11,499 bases of DNA from the NCBI GenBank assembly GCA_007123015.1, contig SKSL01000031.1, positions 1 through 11,499 on the forward strand. Reading direction: 5' to 3'. The translations under genes were made by a program, and so were the position numbers. The notes under the pieces were generated by a model that saw only the letters and a list, made by a program, of their open reading frames with translations, searched no databases and had not been told where the DNA came from. Shown piece after piece: positions 1-7,301 of this stretch (the first letter of the stretch is position 1; each line of letters begins with the position of its first letter). Source of the stretch: Natronohydrobacter sp. (GTDB lineage: Bacteria; Pseudomonadota; Alphaproteobacteria; Rhodobacterales; Rhodobacteraceae).

Positions 1-1326
1 GAAGAGACATTGCGCGAGGCACAGGCCAGCGAGCGAGCACTCAGCCGCGATGAACGGGCAGAGCTTCAGACAGCCTTGCAATGGTTCGGTTTCTATACCA
101 TGGCCATTGACGCGGCCTTCGGGCCGGGCACGCGCCGATCCATGAGCGCCTGGCAAGGGGCCAATGATCATGACGTGACAGGCGTGCTGACCACACGCCA
201 GCGCGCACAGCTGCTGGACGCCTACCAGAGCGAGCTTGCCGCGCTGGGCATGCAGAACATGCGCGACGATATGGCCGGGATCAGCATCGACCTGCCAATG
301 GCGATGATCGAGTTCGACCGCCATGAAACACCTTTCGCGCATTACCGCGAAAAGGACGACAGCGGGGTGCAAGTGCTGCTGATCAGCCAGCCCGGCACCA
401 AGGCCACATTATTCGGCATGTATGAAATCATGCAGACGCTGGAAATCGTCCCTCTGGAGGGCGAACGTGAAAGGCGACAGAACTCGTTCCTGCTGACCGG
501 TCAGAATAATGAGCGCCGCTCGCATACTTTCGCGCAGTTCCGCAATGGCGAGGTCAAGGGCTACACGCTGATCTGGACCCCTGACCGTGATGAACAGATG
601 GCGCGCGTGCTGCCGATGATGGAAGCCAGTTTCGCCACATTGCCCGGTGTCCTGCCGGAATCCGCGGGCCAGCCCAGCACTGTGCAGCGCAGCGCCCTGC
701 TGGCGGGTCTGGCCGTGCGCAGGCCCGAATTTTCGCGCTCAGGCTTCTATATCGATGCAACCGGCACTGTGCTGACCCAGGCCGAAGCAGTCGCGCAATG
801 CGAACGGATCACGATTGATGAAGCCTATAATGCCCGTGTCCATGCGATCGACGAAGATCTCGGCCTTGCAGTCCTGAAACCCGAGACGCCGCTGGTACCG
901 CTGGCCTTTGCACAATTCGAGGACCGTGCCGCAGCCCTTGGGGCAGACATCACGATTTCAGGCTTTTCCTTCGAGGATATGATGTCGCGCCCTGTGCTGA
1001 CTTTCGGACGGATCGAGGATCTGCGCGGATTGGCAGGCGAGGAGGATCGGTTGCGCCTGAGCGCCGATATTCGTCAGGGCGATCTGGGCGGGCCAGTCTT
1101 TGGCGCGAATGGTGGAGTGATCGGGCTGCTGGCCGGCGCGCCGCAGGATGGCACACGGCAATTGCCGAGCGATGTGAATTACGCGGTTCCAGCCGCGGCG
1201 ATCCGGACATTCCTGAATGGAGCGCAGGTCGCGAACGGCACTTTGCGCGAAGATGTGAGCATGCCACCCGAAGTGCTGACCCGCGTTGCGGGGGATCTGA
1301 CTGTGCTGGTGTCCTGCTGGAACTGA
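1..1326 (+). CDS. Peptidoglycan-binding / trypsin-like (probably catalytically dead) protein, 5'-partial
   Basis: The frame is open from the first base, so the N-terminus (probably with a signal peptide) lies outside the window; 441 codons precede the TGA stop. Residues are numbered from base 1. Residues ~16-73 resemble a PG_binding_1 domain (LQTALQWFGFY, DAAFGPGTRRSMSAWQ), which in this family binds cell-wall peptidoglycan. Residues ~90-215 form a middle region I do not recognise. Residues ~230-410 follow a trypsin-like (S1/HtrA-type) fold: TGTVLTQAEAV matches the 'vlTaaHvv' strand, DEDLGLAVLK the 'D.DlAlLk' Asp motif, and QGDLGGPVF the 'GdSGGPv' loop. Aligned this way only Asp286 is kept; His is Glu262 and Ser is Leu362. 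Cys267 and the Cys near the C-terminus could form a disulfide, which fits an exported protein. An envelope scaffold or binding role is inferred. The gene is convergent with the amidotransferase gene. Confidence 0.8.
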   Translation, partial: EETLREAQASERALSRDERAELQTALQWFGFYTMAIDAAFGPGTRRSMSAWQGANDHDVTGVLTTRQRAQLLDAYQSELAALGMQNMRDDMAGISIDLPMAMIEFDRHETPFAHYREKDDSGVQVLLISQPGTKATLFGMYEIMQTLEIVPLEGERERRQNSFLLTGQNNERRSHTFAQFRNGEVKGYTLIWTPDRDEQMARVLPMMEASFATLPGVLPESAGQPSTVQRSALLAGLAVRRPEFSRSGFYIDATGTVLTQAEAVAQCERITIDEAYNARVHAIDEDLGLAVLKPETPLVPLAFAQFEDRAAALGADITISGFSFEDMMSRPVLTFGRIEDLRGLAGEEDRLRLSADIRQGDLGGPVFGANGGVIGLLAGAPQDGTRQLPSDVNYAVPAAAIRTFLNGAQVANGTLREDVSMPPEVLTRVAGDLTVLVSCWN

Positions 1327-1347
1327 CGTGACGCGCCTTGCAAGCAA

Positions 1348-1376
1348 AGGGGGGCGGGCCTGCGGCCCGCTGCCTT
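1348..1376. terminator. GC-rich hairpin in convergent intergenic region
   Basis: A perfect inverted repeat GCGGGCC-TGC-GGCCCGC (1354-1370) is flanked by partly paired bases (AGGG against CCTT). It begins 22 bases after the protease-like gene and lies between two convergent genes, so it could end transcription from either side. No good T-run follows on either strand, so it is not a textbook intrinsic terminator. The sequence just after it (CCTTCGGAGAGAGTATTT) resembles a GC hairpin plus GAGTATTT segment that I recall from gene ends in Rhodobacterales genomes; that is memory, not a search. I see no convincing gene in the rest of the gap to 1601. Confidence 0.45.
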
Positions 1377-1601
1377 CGGAGAGAGTATTTCACGCAAGAA
1401 AATGCGGGCTGGGGAGCTGGGCATTGATCCGTGATGACGCTGAACTGGATTGGTGCGCGCCCAGTGATATCGCTCTGCCTGCAGGTGATCTCATGCGTGG
1501 CCGGTGGTCTGGCGGCCAGGCCCTGAGGCGAGCGGCTGGCGTGGCGCGAGAGCCCAGCCTGAATTAAGGCGTCTTGACTGTGGGATTGCGCAAGCGCGGT
1601 G

Positions 1602-2348
1602 TCATTGGTCATAGCGCGCGAAATGCTGCACGAAATTGGCAAGGATGCGTCCGGAAAAGGTGGTGTCCACGCCATCTACCCGGGCGGTCAGGTCATCGGC
1701 CTCTTCTGGCCGGAAATAGCCTTTGGCGCGATAGATCCGGATGCGCAGCGCGAAACTGGCGCCATCGGCTTCCGGATGAAACTGGGTTGCATAGACCCGA
1801 TCGCGGTAGCGCAACATCTGGATCGGGCAGCGCGCCCCTTCAAGAAGATGCGTGGCGCCCTCAGGCAGCGCGTCCAGTGCTTCCTTGTGGCCGACCAGCG
1901 CCGTGAAGCTGTCGGGCAAACCTTCGAGCAGCGGATCCGCTGCGCCCTCATGTCGGCGGGTGCAGATGATAGGCCCGACTGGTTCGGAATACTGCGCCTT
2001 GCTGACCGGGGCACCCAGATGGCGGCCCACGATCCCGATACCATAACAGCAGCCCAGAAACGGCACGTCTTCGGCCACAATGCGCGGCATCAGCCCGAGG
2101 ATCTGCGCCTCGATCCGTGCCTCGGCCGGGTCTTTTTCTTCGGGCAGGTCGCTGACACAGCCAGGGCCACCCCCGACAATCACGCCCGAATAGCTGCGCA
2201 GATCAAGGCCCACAGGCAGCGCGGTCTGGTCCAGCCGGATGCGCGTGACATCGCCCGACGTCAGACCGGCGCGGCGCAGGATGGCGCTGAATTCTTCGTC
2301 AGCGGCCGCATCTTCGGGGCGCAATTGCAGGACCAGGAAGGGTTTCAT
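1602..2348 (-). CDS. Class I glutamine amidotransferase (GMP synthase GATase-like), stand-alone
   Basis: A 248-residue protein with one class I GATase domain. The nucleophile elbow is GCCYG with Cys101 as nucleophile, and QFHPEAD supplies His191 and Glu193, so the Cys-His-Glu triad that releases ammonia from glutamine is complete. GVIVGGGPG near residue 55 fits the oxyanion-hole region. There is no ATP-pyrophosphatase domain, so this is not GuaA itself but the GMP_synthase_like GATase1 group, which includes gamma-glutamyl hydrolase or deglycase-like enzymes and amidotransferases of unknown acceptor. The start is ATG at 2348 with a GAGGTG ribosome site just upstream. It lies 10 bases after trkH on the same strand and is probably co-transcribed. 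No neighbouring gene suggests an acceptor substrate, so the function beyond glutamine hydrolysis is unknown. Confidence 0.88.
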   Translation of the reverse strand: MKPFLVLQLRPEDAAADEEFSAILRRAGLTSGDVTRIRLDQTALPVGLDLRSYSGVIVGGGPGCVSDLPEEKDPAEARIEAQILGLMPRIVAEDVPFLGCCYGIGIVGRHLGAPVSKAQYSEPVGPIICTRRHEGAADPLLEGLPDSFTALVGHKEALDALPEGATHLLEGARCPIQMLRYRDRVYATQFHPEADGASFALRIRIYRAKGYFRPEEADDLTARVDGVDTTFSGRILANFVQHFARYDQ

Positions 2349-2358
2349 CGCACCTCGC

Positions 2359-3807
2359 TCAGCCGCGCCAGAACCGGGGCAGCAGCAGGACCAGCACGGC
2401 CAGAACCTCCAGCCGGCCCAGATACATGCCCAGCATCATCATCCATTTCGCGGCCTCGGGGAAGTCATTCACGGCCCCGGTCGCGCCGACTTCCGGCCCG
2501 AAAACAGGCCCGACATTGCAGATGGCAGTCCAGGCGGCCGTGATCGCTGTGCGCAATTCGAGCCCGGTCAGGGACAGAAGCACTGTGAGCACCATAAAAC
2601 TTGCCACGAAAACTGTGAACATCACAATGACCGAAGAGATCACATCGCTTTCGAGCCGTTTGCCCCCAAGTTTCAGCGCGACGACCTCATGCGGGCGGCG
2701 CAGGCGCTGCATCTGGGCGCGGATTGCTTCGAACAAGACCAGATAGCGGAAGACCTTGAGCGAGCAGCCGGTCGAGGCTGTGCAGGCACCGATAAAGCCC
2801 ATCAGGATCACGACCAGCAGCGGGAAATCACCCCATTCGTCCACAGCTTCGCTGCCATAGCCTGTACCAGTGAACAGAGTGACGACATTGAACAGCGTTC
2901 CGCGCACCACGTCGAAAGGGGGTGCTGCACTCGTGGCAAGACGATAGGCGATGATCGCGAGTACAGCATAGGCCGACCAGCGCAAAAAGGCGCGCACCTG
3001 TACATCGCGCAGCAATGGTGTCCATGACCCGCCCAGCAACTGGATGAACCGGATGAAGGGCAGCCCTGCGAGGATCATGAAGACCACGGCCACATATTCG
3101 AGCGGCCCGGCGAATTTCGCGAAAGACAAGTCACTGGTGGAAAACCCCCCTGTGGCGATTGTGGACATGGCGTGGTTGATCGCATCAAAGCCGCTCATGC
3201 CAAAAGCCATGTAGGACATAATCGCGGCCAGGGTCAGGCCAATATAGACCTGCAGCAGACCGGCCGAGATATCATAGACCCGAGGCATGACCTTGCCCAT
3301 GGTGTCGAAAGCTTCGGCCTGAAAATGCTGCATGCCCCCCACGCGAAGCACTGGCAGAAACACCAGCGCCACGATGATGATGCCGAGGCCGCCCAGCCAT
3401 TGCAGCATGGATCGCCAGAGCAAGACACCCGGCGGCAGGTCATCCAACCCGGTGAAAACTGTGGTGCCTGTCGTGGTCATCCCGGAGAGCGCTTCAAACA
3501 GCGCATGTGTCGGACTGGCATGGGGCGCACCGATCATGAAGGGCAGCGCGCCAAGGGCCGGCAAAACCGCCCAGACACTGGCGGTCAGCAAGAAGGATTG
3601 CCGCCGCCCCAAACCATCAGCAAGCGCCTGCCGCGTGGCCATCGCGGCTGCACCACCGATCAGGCAGACCACGAAGGACGCGCGGACAAAGGCCTGCCAA
3701 TTGTCTTGCCCTGCCTGCCAGTCAACTGCCGCCGGTATAAGCATGAGCAAACCCAGAGTCAGGCCCAGAAGGCCGATCAGATGAAAGACAGGGCGCAGGT
3801 TCAACAT
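2359..3807 (-). CDS. trkH: Trk potassium uptake channel subunit TrkH
   Basis: A 482-residue polytopic inner-membrane protein of the usual length for TrkH/KtrB channels. The four pore-loop repeats can be picked out: TTTGTT (111-116), STIATGGFS (215-223), FTGTGYG (312-318) and CNVGPVFG (430-437). Each carries the filter glycine that lines the K+ path. The segment GACTASTGCSLKV (340-352), in the M3-type helix region behind the third pore loop, corresponds to the E. coli TrkH stretch with the gating loop. Hydrophobic helices run from residue ~8 to the C-terminus. TrkH normally works with the peripheral NAD/ATP-binding regulator TrkA; no trkA is in this window. A possible GAAGG ribosome site lies about 11 bases before the ATG. 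The gene sits between the sugar kinase (33-base gap) and the amidotransferase (10-base gap), all leftward. Confidence 0.95.
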   Translation of the reverse strand: MLNLRPVFHLIGLLGLTLGLLMLIPAAVDWQAGQDNWQAFVRASFVVCLIGGAAAMATRQALADGLGRRQSFLLTASVWAVLPALGALPFMIGAPHASPTHALFEALSGMTTTGTTVFTGLDDLPPGVLLWRSMLQWLGGLGIIIVALVFLPVLRVGGMQHFQAEAFDTMGKVMPRVYDISAGLLQVYIGLTLAAIMSYMAFGMSGFDAINHAMSTIATGGFSTSDLSFAKFAGPLEYVAVVFMILAGLPFIRFIQLLGGSWTPLLRDVQVRAFLRWSAYAVLAIIAYRLATSAAPPFDVVRGTLFNVVTLFTGTGYGSEAVDEWGDFPLLVVILMGFIGACTASTGCSLKVFRYLVLFEAIRAQMQRLRRPHEVVALKLGGKRLESDVISSVIVMFTVFVASFMVLTVLLSLTGLELRTAITAAWTAICNVGPVFGPEVGATGAVNDFPEAAKWMMMLGMYLGRLEVLAVLVLLLPRFWRG

Positions 3808-3840
3808 CAGGCGCAGCCTTCGCGCTGTGCAGGCCGCGTG

Positions 3841-4782
3841 TCAAGCGTCGAGCGTGACGCACTTGCAACCGGCCTGCAGGCTTATGACATCTGTTGCACG
3901 GCAAAGCGCCGTTCCAGGGGACATGACTGTTGCGGCGGCAGCGGCAGTGCCGGCAACGAGCGCATCACGCGCAGAGCGGCCTTGCGCCAGAGCCAAGGTA
4001 AAGGCCCCAGTGAAACTGTCGCCTGCGCCGATCTTGCTTGCGACCGGGACTTGCGGCGGGATGCAGTGGAAACGACCCTCTGGCGCGGCCAGGACATTCC
4101 CCTTCGCCCCGCAGGCGATGGCCACCAGATCCGCCACACCCCGCGCGCGCAGGTTTTCAGCATATCGGGCGCTCTCTGTTGGGGTGCGCAGCGCCGTGCC
4201 AGCCTGCGTTTCGGCTTCGGCCTGATCCAGCCGCAGAGCGCGCAGGCCCAGATCAGATGTTGCCAGTACGTTTTGCAAAGCGGTGCCCGAGATATCGACA
4301 ACAAGCCGTTGCGCGCCGATCTCTGCCGACAGCCGCTGCGGAAACTGCGCCTCCAGCCCGGGTGGTTGGCTGCCCGAGAGAACGACCAGATCTGAAGGCT
4401 GCGCAGCGATATGAGCGCGTGCTGACTGGCCTGTCATTTCATCCCAGTGCGGACCCGGGAGTTGCAGCCGGTATTGTTGGCTTTCACGATCCATGATGGC
4501 CCAATTCTGGCGCGTTTCACCCGGGCAGTCAAAAACGGAAACCTGCAGGCCCTGCGCCTGCAACAAGCCCAGGTGTTCTACCCCGGCTGCGCCACCCAGC
4601 GCCACCCATGCTGAAACAGCACCGCCAAGTTCATGGATCACCCGGGCCACATTGACACCGCCACCACCTGGCTCTTTGGCTGTTTGCTCGAGGCGCAGTT
4701 TCGGTCCGGGTACCATAAGTGATATGCGCGCGGACAGGTCCAGCGCGGGGTTCAAGGTCACCGTGAGTATAGGCGCGTTCAT
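3841..4782 (-). CDS. pfkB: PfkB-family sugar-phosphate kinase, closest to 6-phosphofructokinase II
   Basis: A 313-residue ribokinase-fold kinase, matching the family's ~310 residues. The N-terminus TLNPALD with KLR (28-30), EPGGGGVNVAR (37-47), TRQN (90-93), QYRLQLPG (103-110) and LSGSQPPG (135-142) tracks E. coli Pfk-2 closely. The ATP/anion-hole motif KIGAGDSFTGAF contains the catalytic base Asp255. This suggests fructose-6-P + ATP to fructose-1,6-bisphosphate, although fructose-1-P or tagatose-6-P kinases share these motifs. Unusually, the KPNxxE motif of Pfk-2 reads RLDQAE (184-189), keeping only the Glu. The ATG at 4782 has only a weak ribosome site (GAAG). It leads the pfkB-trkH-amidotransferase group. 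The family is firm; the exact substrate is uncertain. Confidence 0.85.
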   Translation of the reverse strand: MNAPILTVTLNPALDLSARISLMVPGPKLRLEQTAKEPGGGGVNVARVIHELGGAVSAWVALGGAAGVEHLGLLQAQGLQVSVFDCPGETRQNWAIMDRESQQYRLQLPGPHWDEMTGQSARAHIAAQPSDLVVLSGSQPPGLEAQFPQRLSAEIGAQRLVVDISGTALQNVLATSDLGLRALRLDQAEAETQAGTALRTPTESARYAENLRARGVADLVAIACGAKGNVLAAPEGRFHCIPPQVPVASKIGAGDSFTGAFTLALAQGRSARDALVAGTAAAAATVMSPGTALCRATDVISLQAGCKCVTLDA

Positions 4783-4844
4783 GACTTCAGACTAAACGCA
4801 TCTTGGTCGTCATGGAAGGCTCGCGCTTGATCAGGTCGCGGTTT

Positions 4845-4873
4845 GTAGGGTGCGTGCTCAGCACGCACCCTAC
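4845..4873. repeat. Perfect 13-bp palindrome with 3-base loop (REP-like)
   Basis: GTAGGGTGCGTGC (4845-4857), loop TCA, then the exact reverse complement GCACGCACCCTAC (4861-4873). The T and A of the loop can extend the stem to 14 pairs. It starts 6 bases after the end of folE2 and lies upstream of the kinase gene in the same orientation. No T-run follows on the minus strand, so it is not a standard intrinsic terminator. It may still protect the folE2 mRNA 3' end or limit read-through. The GTAGGGTGCG... form resembles dispersed palindromic (REP) elements that I recall from several bacterial lineages. Confidence 0.8.
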
Positions 4874-4878
4874 CGATC

Positions 4879-5970
4879 TCAGCCAACGTGGAAAAGCGAT
4901 GCGAACAGCCGAGGGTCGAGGCTAGCCGCTTCGAAACTTGCCCCCTGCGTGAGCACACTGACAGCATCGTGACTGTGCAGACTCTCCTGATGGCTCGCCA
5001 CTACGCGAAAATCCCCGATCCGAGAATCGCGCTGCAACTGCTCGCAGAAGCTGCGTGCAGCATCCTCGACAAAAATCGGGTTGGCCGCGTTCAATTCTGC
5101 GAAAGCCTGCTCATCCTCGCGCTTGACCATCACCTGCGTCTCGGTCGGGACCGCCGCGCGGCACAGCTCGATAATATCCTCGAACCAGAGCTTTTCGCCC
5201 TCAAGCACTTCAACCGAAATCCGCGCAACCGAACGCTGCGAATGTGGCGTCGCCAGTTGCCCTCGCATTGCCCGCGCATGCTCGCTCAGTTCCAGCGAAC
5301 AGGGGCAGGTCGAGGAATAGACGTAATCCAGATGCAGGAACATCTGGCGCACAGCGCCCTGATCAACCAGTTCCATGGCAATATCGTAATACTGATAGCC
5401 CGACAGCCCCGACCGCAGCGACTCGACTTTCATCGGGAAGCTGAAGCGCATCATGATGCGCGCATCAAAACTCTCCAGATCGGCCTTGTAATCGTCAAGC
5501 GCGGCCCGGATCACATCGGCGCTGAACGTGCGTTCAGAATGCACATAAAAGCTGCGCATGATGCGGCTCATATTGATGCCCTTCTTCTCAGCCTCGAGGC
5601 TGACGGACCCTGTCACGGATGTCTCCAGTGTCAGATCACCATTGTCGCGCGTGCGATAGCGGATCGGCAGCCGGAAATTTGAGATCCCCACATGCTGGAT
5701 CGGCGCCTTCGCCCCCTTGATCAGGCTCGATGGGCCATTCTGCAGATCCGGCAGGCCCGCCTTGTACGCCGTATCGACCGCGAAATCAGTCGGATAGTCG
5801 CGGTTCAAGATCGGGTAGCCCGCCGCAGGCAGCAAGCCGGTCACTGCGGATTCAAGATCGGCCTTCTCGGCCTCCGGCGCCGTGTCCGAGAAGCGGCGCA
5901 GCAGATCAAGTGCGGCTTCCGCCTGTTCACGGCTGGGCACCGTGTCAAACCCTGGGGCATGCAAATTCAT
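4879..5970 (-). CDS. folE2: GTP cyclohydrolase FolE2 (type IB)
   Basis: A 363-residue enzyme for the first step of folate synthesis: GTP to 7,8-dihydroneopterin triphosphate plus formate. It belongs to the FolE2/GCYH-IB family, which is unrelated in detailed sequence to FolE and can use metals other than zinc. The diagnostic STCPCSLELSEH (220-231), with metal-ligand Cys222, is followed by TPHSQRS (241-247), whose His243 should be the second ligand. Other recognisable family stretches are HVGISNFRLP near 93-102, KKGINMSRIMRS (129-140) and the C-terminal ASHQESLHSHDA. AGGAAGG lies about 10 bases before the ATG at 5970. It lies 82 bases downstream of metZ on the same strand without a clear terminator between, so read-through from metZ is possible. 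I found no Zur-box-like site upstream, so zinc control is not supported here. Confidence 0.95.
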   Translation of the reverse strand: MNLHAPGFDTVPSREQAEAALDLLRRFSDTAPEAEKADLESAVTGLLPAAGYPILNRDYPTDFAVDTAYKAGLPDLQNGPSSLIKGAKAPIQHVGISNFRLPIRYRTRDNGDLTLETSVTGSVSLEAEKKGINMSRIMRSFYVHSERTFSADVIRAALDDYKADLESFDARIMMRFSFPMKVESLRSGLSGYQYYDIAMELVDQGAVRQMFLHLDYVYSSTCPCSLELSEHARAMRGQLATPHSQRSVARISVEVLEGEKLWFEDIIELCRAAVPTETQVMVKREDEQAFAELNAANPIFVEDAARSFCEQLQRDSRIGDFRVVASHQESLHSHDAVSVLTQGASFEAASLDPRLFASLFHVG

Positions 5971-6052
5971 CGTGGGATTTCCTTCCTGTCTGCCCTCTAG
6001 AGATAGGCAGTGGTTTTTGCTTTTCCAACAATGATACGCACGGCGAAGGCGA

Positions 6053-7234
6053 TCAGATCACCTCTAGTCCTGCGCGGAAATCCGAAATCAAATCCGCCAC
6101 ATCTTCCAGCCCGATTGACAGACGGATCAACCCCGGCGTTATCCCGAGCGCGGCTTTCTGATCGTCGGGCAAGCGCTGGTGCGTGGTCGTCGCCGGATGC
6201 GTCGCAATTGTGCGCGCATCCCCCAGATTGTTCGAAATCACAGCAACTTTAAGTGTATTCAGCAGCTTGAAAGCCGCTTCTTTTCCGCCCGCAACCTCCA
6301 GGGCCATCACAGTTCCGAACCCGTCCATCTGTGCTTTGGCAATCACATGTTGCGGATGATCGGCCAGTCCGGGATAGATCACGCGCGCCAGACGCGGATC
6401 GCCCTGCAAGGCTTCCGCCAGCGTCTGCGCCGTGGCCGCTTGCGCGCGTACCCGCAGGTCGATCGTGGTCAGGCCATTCAGCATGACCCAGGCATTGAAG
6501 GGCGAAAGCGCACCGCCAGTGTGCTTCATATAGGGCTCGATTGTCTTGCGGATAAACGCACGCGTACCGCAGATGACACCACCCAGGGCACGCCCCTGCC
6601 CGTCAATATGTTTGGTCGCCGAATAAATGACGACATCAGCGCCCAGCTCGACAGCACGGCTGAACACGGGCGTGGTAAAGACATTATCCACCACGACCAT
6701 GGCCCCCGCCGCATGCGCGATCTCGGCCACTGATTTCAGGTCGATCACTTCCAGCATCGGGTTCGAGATCGACTCGAGGAACACGGCCTTGGTGCCCGGT
6801 CGCACCGCCGCGCGCCATTGTTCAAGATCGGTGCCATCGACAAAAGTGACCTCGACCCCGTAGCGTGTCAGAATCTCTTCAAGGATATAGAGGCACGAGC
6901 CAAACAAGGCGCGGGCCGACACCACATGATCACCCGCCCGCAGCATCGCAGTCAGCGCGCCCGAGACTGCCGCCATCCCAGAGGCCGTGGCAAAGGCGTC
7001 CTCGGTGCCTTCCAGCGCGGCAATGCGTTCCTCGAAGACCGCCACAGTCGGGTTGCCATAGCGGGCATAGATAAACTCATCCGCGCCGCTTTCCAGAAAC
7101 CGCGCTTCCGCCGCCTCGGCGCTTGGGTAGACGAAACCTTGCGTCAGATAGATGGCTTCGGCAACCTCGCCATACTGGCTGCGCCGCGCGCCGTGATGCA
7201 CGAGCTTCGTGCGCTTGCCCCAATCCTGTGTCAT
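6053..7234 (-). CDS. metZ: O-succinylhomoserine sulfhydrylase MetZ
   Basis: A 393-residue PLP enzyme of the Cys/Met metabolism family. It makes homocysteine directly from O-succinyl- (or O-acetyl-) homoserine and sulfide. Family landmarks are RYGNPT (58-63), the SGM loop (85-87), VVDNVFTTP (181-189) with the PLP-ring Asp183, and SATKHIDGQGR with Lys208 as Schiff-base lysine. The C-terminus has ATTTHQ and LIRLSIGLED, as in other family members. An in-frame ATG exists upstream at 7354, but it would run through the riboswitch and terminator. The ATG at 7234 gives the family's normal N-terminus (MTQDWGKRTKLVHHG) and has GGAAGGG nine bases upstream, so I use it. MetZ rather than MetB/MetC is supported by the overall sequence and the SAM-II leader. 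The acyl group used cannot be read from the sequence. Confidence 0.94.
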   Translation of the reverse strand: MTQDWGKRTKLVHHGARRSQYGEVAEAIYLTQGFVYPSAEAAEARFLESGADEFIYARYGNPTVAVFEERIAALEGTEDAFATASGMAAVSGALTAMLRAGDHVVSARALFGSCLYILEEILTRYGVEVTFVDGTDLEQWRAAVRPGTKAVFLESISNPMLEVIDLKSVAEIAHAAGAMVVVDNVFTTPVFSRAVELGADVVIYSATKHIDGQGRALGGVICGTRAFIRKTIEPYMKHTGGALSPFNAWVMLNGLTTIDLRVRAQAATAQTLAEALQGDPRLARVIYPGLADHPQHVIAKAQMDGFGTVMALEVAGGKEAAFKLLNTLKVAVISNNLGDARTIATHPATTTHQRLPDDQKAALGITPGLIRLSIGLEDVADLISDFRAGLEVI

Positions 7235-7255
7235 TCCGAGCGACCCTTCCCGACC

Positions 7256-7291
7256 AAAAGAAAACCCCCGGACCAAGTCAAAGGCCGGGGG
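7256..7291 (-). terminator. Intrinsic terminator in the metZ leader (riboswitch expression platform)
   Basis: On the minus strand CCCCCGG (7291-7285) pairs perfectly with CCGGGGG (7271-7265). Two more pairs are possible across one bulged base. The hairpin runs straight into TTTTCTTTT (7264-7256), the classic Rho-independent form. It lies 10 bases after the SAM-II aptamer and just before the metZ ribosome site (GGAAGGG, 7250-7244), so it probably terminates transcription when SAM is abundant. Confidence 0.88.
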
Positions 7292-7301
7292 CTGCGCCCT
7301 G

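Noticed and set aside
1328..1567. 79-codon frame starting with GTG right after the protease-like gene
   Set aside because: It runs through the GC hairpin, has no good ribosome site, and its product resembles nothing known to me.
950..1675. Long open frame on the minus strand opposite the protease-like gene
   Set aside because: Its composition is Arg/Ser/Pro-rich with no recognisable domain, and it lies antisense to a well-supported gene; such frames are common in GC-rich DNA.
1599..2543. Plus-strand open frame opposite the amidotransferase and the end of trkH
   Set aside because: It is antisense to two genes with clear catalytic or pore motifs, and its own translation has no family features.
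3172..4395. 407-codon plus-strand frame across trkH and the kinase gene
   Set aside because: It spans two well-supported minus-strand genes and is rich in Gln/Arg/His with no domain; a shadow frame.
4888..5682. 264-codon plus-strand frame opposite folE2
   Set aside because: The opposite strand encodes complete FolE2 with its metal-ligand motifs; this frame shows no homology I recognise.
5971..6052. Zur box or other metal operator before folE2
   Set aside because: I looked for the AT-rich Zur-type palindrome expected for zinc-responsive folE2 and found none; the imperfect CTGCC...GGCAG repeat at 5990-6010 is too short and asymmetric.
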